A stretch of 64,000 nt of DNA from PUPG01 sp964463915 (GTDB lineage: Bacteria; Bacteroidota; Bacteroidia; Bacteroidales; UBA7960), in assembly GCA_964463915.1 (NCBI GenBank), contig CAYXEH010000004.1, positions 1 through 64,000 of the forward strand. Direction: 5' to 3'. Positions 1 through 7,700 of the stretch are shown in pieces; within the stretch, counting starts at the first letter, position 1, and each line of letters begins with the position of its first letter. Under the pieces are notes generated by a model. The model did not search any database and was not told where the DNA came from. It saw nothing but the letters and a program-made list of their open reading frames with translations. Made by a program: the position numbers and the translations under genes.

Positions 1-270
1 GAAACAGAAAAAGCCTTTCGTATGGAGGACATCCGCAGCCTGTTACAAAAAACCCCCGGGGTGGTGGTACAGGACAATCCCCAAAACAGCATATACCCCA
101 TGCCGAGGTATGCCGAGGGGCGGGACGAAGTTTTCGTGGGACGGATCCGCCGTGACCATTCCCTGGAGAATGGCATCAACCTGTGGATCGTGGCTGACAA
201 CCTCAGGAAAGGGGCGGCGACCAATGCCATACAGATTGCCCGTTACCTGATTGACCAGCAGTGGTTATAA
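1..270 (+). CDS. asd: Aspartate-semialdehyde dehydrogenase, C-terminal fragment
   Basis: The reading frame is open from base 1 and ends at the TAA at 268-270, so about 89 C-terminal residues are present and the start lies outside the window. The end of the protein (GINLWIVADNLRKGAATNAI, then an ARYL segment) is the conserved tail of aspartate-semialdehyde dehydrogenase, which makes aspartate semialdehyde from aspartyl phosphate for lysine, diaminopimelate, threonine and methionine synthesis. The catalytic cysteine and NADP-binding region are not in this fragment. The next gene follows after a 105-bp spacer on the same strand. The identification rests on the tail alone, but this tail is highly characteristic. 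Confidence 0.88.
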   Translation, partial: ETEKAFRMEDIRSLLQKTPGVVVQDNPQNSIYPMPRYAEGRDEVFVGRIRRDHSLENGINLWIVADNLRKGAATNAIQIARYLIDQQWL

Positions 271-375
271 CTTGGTGTTTTGCGATTTTTCTTATTTTTG
301 CATCTTGTTTTGGCACAGAGGCCCTTTTCTTTTTGTTCCCTGTGGCCTTGTATCACCTGAAAGAACGCAACAACA

Positions 376-1299
376 ATGACAGATCAATGGTTGGTGGTTG
401 TCAACCCCAATGCCGGTATCGGGAAAGTGCGCAAAGACTGGGATAAGATCTCAGGCCTGCTTACCAGACAGGGGTTCAGCTACCAGGCTGTTTTTACCCG
501 GGGCCCCTGGCATGCCATTGAACTGGTAGAATCTCAAATAAAGCAAGGGTTCCGGAAAATCATCGTTGTGGGCGGAGACGGAACACTCAATGAAGTGGTG
601 AACGGGATATTCCGCCAAAAGGTCGTTCCTTCCACAGATATTACCGTGGGGATGATCTCGGTGGGAACAGGGAACGACTGGGTAAGGACCTATGACATTC
701 CCATGGATTATGAAGAAGCCATCCTTGTGCTGAAAAAAGGAAAAACCCTGCTGCAGGACGCCGGTACCGTGAATTATTTTAACAGTTCAAAGGAATCAAC
801 CCGGTATTTCATCAATATGGCCGGTGTGGGGTTTGACGGGCTGGTGGCAAGCAAAACCAACGACAGCAAGACCAGGGGAAGAGGAAATCCGCTGCTTTAC
901 CTGAAACACCTGATCGGCTCATTGTTTGCCTATCAATCATGCAATACCAGGATAGCCGTGAACGGAAAAAAGTACAGTGAAAAGTTTTTTACCATCGGAA
1001 TCGGGATCGGTCAATATAACGGCGGCGGAATGCGGCAGGCCCCTGATGCCAGGCCCGATGACGGGTTGTTTGACATCACCCTGATCAAAGACCTGAGCAA
1101 ATGGTCGGTGATCGCCAATGTCCGGCGGCTCTATGACGGCACCATCAAAAAACACAAAAGGGTGGTCACCCAAACTGCGAAAACAATCCGTATCGAATGC
1201 GATCAGCCCATGTTGCTGGAAGCAGACGGAGAGTCACTGGGGCATTCCCCCTTTTTCTTTGAAATCGTTCCGGGGAGTGTCAGGGTGGTGATCAGGTAA
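376..1299 (+). CDS. Diacylglycerol kinase-family lipid kinase (YegS/BmrU-like)
   Basis: A 307-aa protein with the diacylglycerol-kinase catalytic fold. Visible motifs are the N-terminal VVNPNAGIGK (about residues 8-17), the nucleotide-binding GGDGTLNEVV (about 67-76) and SVGTGNDW (about 95-102), followed by the C-terminal half with the conserved NGGGMRQAPDARPDDG stretch that ends the family fold. Family members phosphorylate lipids such as diacylglycerol or undecaprenol-like substrates at the inner face of the membrane; the actual substrate cannot be read from the sequence. Length is normal for the family. It sits between asd and glyS on the same strand, with a 49-bp gap before glyS. No metabolic link to the neighbours is evident. 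Confidence 0.9.
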   Translation: MTDQWLVVVNPNAGIGKVRKDWDKISGLLTRQGFSYQAVFTRGPWHAIELVESQIKQGFRKIIVVGGDGTLNEVVNGIFRQKVVPSTDITVGMISVGTGNDWVRTYDIPMDYEEAILVLKKGKTLLQDAGTVNYFNSSKESTRYFINMAGVGFDGLVASKTNDSKTRGRGNPLLYLKHLIGSLFAYQSCNTRIAVNGKKYSEKFFTIGIGIGQYNGGGMRQAPDARPDDGLFDITLIKDLSKWSVIANVRRLYDGTIKKHKRVVTQTAKTIRIECDQPMLLEADGESLGHSPFFFEIVPGSVRVVIR

Positions 1300-1348
1300 A
1301 CAAACAGTAAGCAGGCATCGTTAAACGCTCATCCACAAAAAAAATATT

Positions 1349-2881
1349 ATGGCCAAAGGCGAAGACATTTTTAAAAAGATCATTGCACATTGCAAGGAAT
1401 ACGGGTTTATTTTCCCCTCCAGCGAGATCTATGACGGGCTGAGTGCCGTCTATGACTACGGACAAAACGGGGCGGAACTAAAGAATAACATCAAGGATTA
1501 CTGGTGGAGATCCATGGTACAGTACCATGAAAATATTGTGGGGCTTGACTCAGCCATCTTTATGCATCCGACGGTTTGGAAGGCTTCCGGACACCTGGAG
1601 GCATTCAATGATCCGTTGATCGACAACAAGGATTCGAAAAAAAGGTACCGCGCGGATGTGCTCATCGAAGATCACCTTGCCAAACTGGAAGAAAAAATCG
1701 AAAAGGAAGTGAATAAGGCCGCCAAAAAATTCGGCGACAGTTTTGACGAAAAGATGTTTCGCGAGACCAACCCCCGGGTACAGGCCAACCAGGCAAAAAT
1801 TGATGAGATTAAAGGTCGTTTTGTTCCGGCCCTGGAGAACGAAAAGCTGGATGAACTCAGGCAGCTCATTGAGGATCTGGGCATTGCCTGCCCGGTTTCC
1901 GGTTCGCGTAACTGGACCGACGTCAGGCAATTCAACCTGATGTTCAGCACCCAGATGGGCTCCGCCAGCGACGGGGCCTCCAAAATCTACCTGCGGCCTG
2001 AGACCGCCCAGGGAATCTTTGTGAATTATCTGAACGTACAGAAAACGGGACGCAAAAAACTTCCCTTCGGGATCGCGCAGATCGGCAAGGCCTTCCGGAA
2101 TGAGATCGTGGCCCGCCAGTTCATTTTCAGGATGCGGGAGTTCGAGCAAATGGAAATGCAGTTTTTCGTCAGGCCCGGGCATGAAAAAGAATGGTTCGAA
2201 TACTGGAAGGAGGAGCGGATGCGCTGGCACCTGGCACTTGGCATCCCGGAAGAAATGTTCCGCATGCACACCCATGACAAACTGGCCCATTACGCCAACG
2301 CAGCCGTGGATATCGAATTCAAATTCCCCTTTGGGTTCAAGGAGCTGGAAGGGGTTCACTCCCGTACTGATTTTGACCTGGGGGCCCACCAGGAGTTTTC
2401 CGGAAAGAAACTACAGTATTATGATCCGGAAACTGAAGAAAGTTATGTTCCTTATGTGGTTGAGACATCCATCGGTCTGGATCGCACTTTCCTGGCCATC
2501 CTGACGCACGCCTACAAAGAGGAGACCCTGGAAGACGGATCGGAACGGGTGGTGATGAACATCCCCCCGGGCCTGGCTCCTGTAAAAATCGCCGTACTTC
2601 CGCTGGTGAAAAAAGACGGGCTGCCGGAAAAAGGAAGGGAAATATTCGACAGGCTGAAATACGATTTCCACTGCCAGTACGAAGACAAAGACGCCATTGG
2701 CCGGAGGTACCGCAGGCAGGATGCCACAGGCACCCCTTACTGCATCACCATCGACCATCAAACACTGGAAGACAATACAGTCACCATCAGGGAGCGGGAC
2801 AGCATGAAACAGGAGCGCATTCCCATTGACAACATTGCAGGTGTGGTAGCCGCACGTACAGACCTGCGTCCAAAGCATTGA
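1349..2881 (+). CDS. glyS: Glycine--tRNA ligase, single-chain class II type
   Basis: A 510-aa glycyl-tRNA synthetase of the homodimeric type found in Bacteroidota, not the alpha/beta type of Enterobacteria. It begins with MAKGEDIFKKIIAHCKEYGF, has class II motif 2 around residues 249-270 (FRNEIVARQFIFRMREFEQ), the glycine-site segment HSRTDFDLGAH, and motif 3 around 373-384 (IGLDRTFLAIL). The C-terminal anticodon-binding domain starts near APVKIAVLPLVKK. It charges tRNA-Gly in the cytoplasm. The ATG at 1349 gives the family's usual N-terminus. Downstream is a repeat-rich spacer with no gene. Confidence 0.97.
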   Translation: MAKGEDIFKKIIAHCKEYGFIFPSSEIYDGLSAVYDYGQNGAELKNNIKDYWWRSMVQYHENIVGLDSAIFMHPTVWKASGHLEAFNDPLIDNKDSKKRYRADVLIEDHLAKLEEKIEKEVNKAAKKFGDSFDEKMFRETNPRVQANQAKIDEIKGRFVPALENEKLDELRQLIEDLGIACPVSGSRNWTDVRQFNLMFSTQMGSASDGASKIYLRPETAQGIFVNYLNVQKTGRKKLPFGIAQIGKAFRNEIVARQFIFRMREFEQMEMQFFVRPGHEKEWFEYWKEERMRWHLALGIPEEMFRMHTHDKLAHYANAAVDIEFKFPFGFKELEGVHSRTDFDLGAHQEFSGKKLQYYDPETEESYVPYVVETSIGLDRTFLAILTHAYKEETLEDGSERVVMNIPPGLAPVKIAVLPLVKKDGLPEKGREIFDRLKYDFHCQYEDKDAIGRRYRRQDATGTPYCITIDHQTLEDNTVTIRERDSMKQERIPIDNIAGVVAARTDLRPKH

Positions 2882-2975
2882 CCATGAAATGTGCCGCTGC
2901 CAGGGAACCCGCGGCGAAAACCCGAGGCATTTCCACCATGTCCGGGGCCGCATCCTGGTATTCAGCCATACCATA

Positions 2976-3060
2976 GAAGCCACAGCGAAATCCGCAGCGG
3001 GAACCACGGCGAAACCCGCGGCAGGAACCACAGCGAAACCCGCGGTGGAACCCCGCGGCA
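2976..3060. repeat. 24-bp direct tandem repeat, about 3.5 copies
   Basis: Three adjacent 24-bp units lie at 2976-2999, 3000-3023 and 3024-3047, with a partial fourth to about 3060. Each carries a core like ACAGCGAAACCCGCGG; units differ at a few positions. The period is a multiple of three, so one frame reads as an eight-residue repeat (AGTTAKPA), but the surrounding frame has no other coding character and I do not call a gene. It occupies the glyS to polyprenyl synthase spacer (2882-3120). Confidence 0.85.
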
Positions 3061-3120
3061 AACAACCCGGATTTGCATTTATCAGATACATCCCGTAAGT
3101 TTGGATAAAATCAGCCCGGT

Positions 3121-4092
3121 ATGACACTCGATGAGATCAAGGCGCCTGTCGACAATCACATAAAGACTTTTGAAAAAAGGTTCAGGGACTCCATGAAAAG
3201 CAAGGTACCCCTGCTGGATAAAGTCACCCGGTACATTGTCAAACGCAAAGGCAAACAACTTCGTCCGCTGTTTGTATTCTTCTCCGCAGAAATTTTCGGA
3301 GAAATCTCCGAAAGGACTTACCGGGCTGCCTCCCTGATTGAGCTGCTGCACACCGCCACACTGATCCATGACGATGTGGTGGACGACTCCAATGAACGCC
3401 GGGGCTTCTTTTCGCTGAATGCATTGTGGAAGAACAAAATTTCCGTGTTGGTGGGAGACTATCTCCTGTCCAGGGGATTGCTGCTGAGCCTGGACCACGA
3501 GGACTTTGACATGCTGAAGATTGTTTCAGGATCGGTCCGGGAGATGAGCGAGGGAGAACTGTTGCAGATTGAAAAGGCCAGGCACCTGGACATCCAGGAA
3601 GAGGTCTATTATGAGATCATCCGGAAGAAAACCGCCTCACTGATCACCGCCTGCCTGGCATGCGGAGCGGCATCGGCCGATGCCCCGGCCGACCAGGTTG
3701 ACCTGTTACGCCGCATCGGTGAAAAGGCCGGGATTGCCTTCCAGATCAAAGATGACATCCTGGACTTTGAAAAGGACCGCGTAAAAGGCAAACCTTCCGG
3801 GGTAGACATCGAGGAACAGAAAATGACCCTCCCACTCATCTATTTGCTCAACAATGCATCCTACCGGGAAAAGCGATGGATCATCCATACCGTCAGGAAT
3901 CACAACCAGGATGCGGAAAGGGTTTCCGCACTGATCCGGATGGTGCATGATCGCGGCGGCATCGAATATGCCGGCAGGTATATGCATCAGTACAAGGATG
4001 AGGCCCTGGAACTGATGAAATCCCTGCCTGATGTGCCAGCCAGAAATTCGTTAATGGAGCTGATTAAATTCACTGTCCGCCGCAACCGATAA
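3121..4092 (+). CDS. Polyprenyl synthetase family protein (long-chain prenyl diphosphate synthase)
   Basis: A 323-aa trans-prenyltransferase. The first aspartate-rich motif is seen as HDDVVDDS (about residues 82-89) and the second as KDDILDFEKD (about 211-220); both bind the Mg-diphosphate. The KGKQLRP segment near residue 40 is the conserved KxxRP substrate-binding element. It condenses isopentenyl diphosphate onto an allylic primer; in Bacteroidota this enzyme most likely makes the side chain of menaquinone, but chain length cannot be decided from these motifs. The 3' end overlaps the 3' end of the convergent MscS-like gene by 42 bp (4051-4092). Confidence 0.92.
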   Translation: MTLDEIKAPVDNHIKTFEKRFRDSMKSKVPLLDKVTRYIVKRKGKQLRPLFVFFSAEIFGEISERTYRAASLIELLHTATLIHDDVVDDSNERRGFFSLNALWKNKISVLVGDYLLSRGLLLSLDHEDFDMLKIVSGSVREMSEGELLQIEKARHLDIQEEVYYEIIRKKTASLITACLACGAASADAPADQVDLLRRIGEKAGIAFQIKDDILDFEKDRVKGKPSGVDIEEQKMTLPLIYLLNNASYREKRWIIHTVRNHNQDAERVSALIRMVHDRGGIEYAGRYMHQYKDEALELMKSLPDVPARNSLMELIKFTVRRNR

Positions 4093-4779
4093 GAATTTCC
4101 TGATTCTTTCCCCCACCAGCGCACCCTGGCTCCTGATATGGGTGTAAAAGGTGAGATGAAGGCGGTATGACCCGTCCTCCTCCTCAACAATATCAACAAA
4201 AGGGGAAGATCCGGTGATCCAGGGCATCGCCATCAGTTCCTTTTCTGCCAGCCGCTTGTACACTTCCGGGTCACGGGTAGCAGGAATCGGAAGTTTGAGG
4301 TGATGGGGAAGGCGCTCATCATCTTCCGGCGGAAAGACAAACATCTCTTTGTTGATGCGGGAATAAGGAATTCTGACGACTTCCCCCCTCGCATTGACCA
4401 GCGCCAGCGAACGGGCTCCCAGCGACTGAATATACCCTTCGGCAAATGGGGCTCTGATAAAACGCCCGGGCTCCAGTGATTGCTCGGCTTTCAGCAAAAC
4501 CCCGGCCAGGAAATCCCGGAACACAAACCACGCGAACGCCAGGAGCAGCAACACGGCTGCAACCCCAAGGATCAGGTCATAATACACAAAGCCACCAAAC
4601 AGAACGCTGATGCCCCAAAAAGCATAACCGGTCCAGACCAACAGCTCCACAAAAGGGAGAACGGCCAGTATCCCGCTGCGAAAGGTTTTCCGCCTGATCA
4701 GAACCGTGGCGACCTTTCCCAGCAACCTGAAAAAGCCGAAAATCACCAATCCGGCCACCAAAAAAATCAACAGCTTCAT
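4051..4779 (-). CDS. Small MscS-like mechanosensitive channel-family protein
   Basis: A 242-aa membrane protein. The first 110 residues hold three to four hydrophobic segments; then FVFRDFLAGVLLKAEQSLEPGRFI aligns with the pore-lining helix and its exit in MscS proteins, and the following beta domain (VNARGEVVRIPYSRINKE) matches the MscS signature in which the phrase is usually IPNS. The pore helix is less Gly/Ala-rich than in Escherichia coli MscS, so channel activity is inferred. Its ATG overlaps the TGA stop of the 1725-aa transporter-ATPase gene in an ATGA (4776-4779), which implies translational coupling and joint function in ion or volume control. Its tail overlaps the convergent prenyl synthase. 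Confidence 0.8.
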   Translation of the reverse strand: MKLLIFLVAGLVIFGFFRLLGKVATVLIRRKTFRSGILAVLPFVELLVWTGYAFWGISVLFGGFVYYDLILGVAAVLLLLAFAWFVFRDFLAGVLLKAEQSLEPGRFIRAPFAEGYIQSLGARSLALVNARGEVVRIPYSRINKEMFVFPPEDDERLPHHLKLPIPATRDPEVYKRLAEKELMAMPWITGSSPFVDIVEEEDGSYRLHLTFYTHIRSQGALVGERIRKFLSVAADSEFNQLH

Positions 4780-7700
4780 AATCGTTTTTTTGCTTTTAAC
4801 AGGTCAACAAGGTAATGATCAAGGCCGGGCCGAATGGCGTAAATGCCGTCAAATTTTTCAACCAGAATACCCGCCCTGAGCAGTGTACGTATATCCGTTG
4901 CAACTTTCTCCTGTGGAACCTCAATGTTCAGTGCCAGCTTTTCAATGGAAAAACGACGGTTTACCACAAACTGGTGCACATAGAACCATTGTTCCGGGGT
5001 CAGCTGTTCAAAAACGGCCGGGTCAGGCAACCACAGAGGCTGCATGATCAGTGTTTTGCCGGATACTTTTTTGATGGAAGCGAGCCAAAGTATGGTGGCT
5101 GTGCCAGGGTTCCCGTGCGAAAGATCAAACAATTTATTGAATAGCCTGGCCTGGTCCCAGGCAGTCATCCGGTCTTCATCCTTTTTGTTGTACCTTAGTT
5201 TCATGCCGCCTGCCTGATGTCTTAGCAGCAGCATATCCTTCAGGTCCCTGGCATCAAAAGGGGCACAATTCACGGTGGCCAGCGAATAGCGAATCAGCAT
5301 GGTCTGCCGGTCAATAAGCCGCAGGGCATGGGTGTTTACATTGAGGATAAAAAGGCATTTATGGCCAAAATGATCGATGAGTCTTTTGATCATTTCCACC
5401 ACGGCATCACCGCCGGGCCGCCTTTCCCACCAGAGCCCCAGGTCTTGTATAATGATTGCCTTGCCTGCCGGCAGTGCCCGGAACACATCATCTATGTTTC
5501 TATTCTGCGCACCAATGGCCTCCAGCAGTTTACGGGTAAACAACTCCACGTCAGCCGAACAGGCCTGGGGGGCGCGCACGGCGTGAATCTGTTCCTTGCT
5601 GAAATGCCGGTCTGCCATTTTCCGGGACATACTTGACTTTCCTGAGCTCCGTTCGCCGGTAATAATCAATGCACCAGAAAACCCGGATTTAAAGCGTTGA
5701 ATGGCACGGGAACAATCATTGATCTCCTTTTTCCTGCCTACCCAGAAATCTTCTCCGGCTTCTGACTGCCCCGAGAACAGGGATGCATAATAAAACGGAA
5801 GTTCCTTCATCAGGCCCGGCTCCGGTGTAATGGCTTCCACAAAGGAAAGAATATCCTGATTCGAACCAGCGGACTGCCGGTCTGCCTGCGCTGCATGGCT
5901 CATCCACAACTGCCCTTCACTCTTACTATACAACACTTCCACAAAGCGGTCCCGTGTTTTGTCCTTCAGCTTTGTCCAGTTCCGCTGAAAACGATTGCTC
6001 AGGACATCATTCTCTAAGGCTTTCATCTTCTTTTTTACCACCATACTTGTTCTACCGATGGTAGACGAAGACAAAGGCTCAAACCCTTTCTTTAGCCCGG
6101 TTTCAAAAGCATCTTCCACCTTTTCACCCACTTCCCGGATCTTCTCTTTCTCGCCGGATATCTTCTCAACAAAATTTTTGATCAGTATCCTGAACTGTTG
6201 CTGACGATGTTCCTGGTTTTCAATTTCGTCTTCTTTGCTCTCATTGCCCATGCTGAAGTTCAGCAGGCGAACCATGTCTTTGACCGAGGACACACTTTGC
6301 TGAAGTTGCTGCTCAGCCTCATGGGTTTGTTTGATGGTGGGGTCGATCAATTCTCTACCAATATAATAATCAATGGTTTTCCGGAAGCTGACCACCACAC
6401 GTTCTGTCTCAGCAAAAGCCGCCTCCACGATCTTTTCGTCCAGTTGTTCTCCGCTGATTTCAATTTTTTCAGGAATGTCAGGCAGAATTTCGCGGATTTC
6501 AGCGTATAGCTTCCGGAAAGCCGGATACACGGGTAAGACCTCAAAATCTGAAGGCTCCAGGCGCTGAGTTTTGGCGAAATTGATCTCTCCGGCTGACAGC
6601 AACTCCCTGGCATACTGCTCATATTGCTCGACCTGTCGCACCATACTTGTTTCCAGGGAAGCGCGAAAATCACGGCAATATTTCCGGATCTTTGCATGCA
6701 TTCTGTTTCTCAGCGACAACACATAAAAATCCAGATTGGCTTTATTGATGAACCCTCCCAGGTTCTTTTCCCACACCCCGGCAAACCCGGCAATTTCATT
6801 GACCAGCAGTGGGTCCTGCTTGAAATATACCTTGAAATTCCTGCTTTTGATATTGGCACCTGTACTCTCCAGGTGGAAGTTGAACTGTTGCAGGTCGCTA
6901 ACCAGTTCATCAAACAGTTTCTGCCCCGCCTCATAATAGAACTTTCTCCCCTCATTGTCAAGCACCTGTACCCTCGCGGCAAGACGGCTCCGTTCCAGCC
7001 GGATCCGCTCCAGGGTTTTGGCCCGGTTACCGGGCTCCATCCGCGATTTTTCGATCAGCTCATGAATTCCGTTAAACAATTGCCGAATCTCCACCACTTC
7101 GGAAAAAGTGAAAAAGGCAAAGTCCTCCAGGAAGCGGTGCATACTCTGCAGCCTCTTATGATAAAGGAAGAAACGCCCCGCCGGAGTAATCCGTATCTTA
7201 TGTGAAACAGGCTTACCGGTAACTGCAGAGACAATGATCTTGCCCGCCTTATACAGCCTGGTCCGGAAACTGTCATGTTTTTTGATGCCGAATTCTTTCC
7301 GGCTCAATTTAATGCGGATCTTTTCCGGCATCACATTCAACATGGCGCGTAATTCATCCATGTATTCACTGTTGGCCGTCTCCAGCATTTTATGGATTTC
7401 GGTAAGCCGCTGACTGCGCATTAATTGAATGTGCCTCTGGGAATGAAAGGAAAAATCATTCAATATTTTCAGAAAAGTTCCCAGGCGCTTATCCGGGGTT
7501 TTCTGTTCCGCCGCCTTCTTTAATGCATCGATTGTTTTAAGGATGAAACGCTCCAGTTCCCCGAAGAATTGCTGATTTTCTTCCAGGATGTGCTCAGGGC
7601 ACTGCACATAGTATTTTTCCAGGAAGCGGGCCGCAGATTGCCCGATGTTATGCACTTCATTGGCAATAATCTCCCGTGAGGAAAGTTTCAACCGGCCCAG

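Noticed and set aside
309..325. TTGGCACAGAGGCCC between asd and the lipid kinase gene as a sigma-54 site
   Set aside because: The -24 half is present but the position of the -12 GC reads CT and there is no supporting element.
1550..2389. A 279-codon minus-strand frame
   Set aside because: It is antisense to glyS, which has all class II motifs.
2889..3098. A 69-codon frame over the 24-bp repeat after glyS
   Set aside because: Its translation is mostly the repeat (AGTTAKPA) and no start signal or family likeness is seen.
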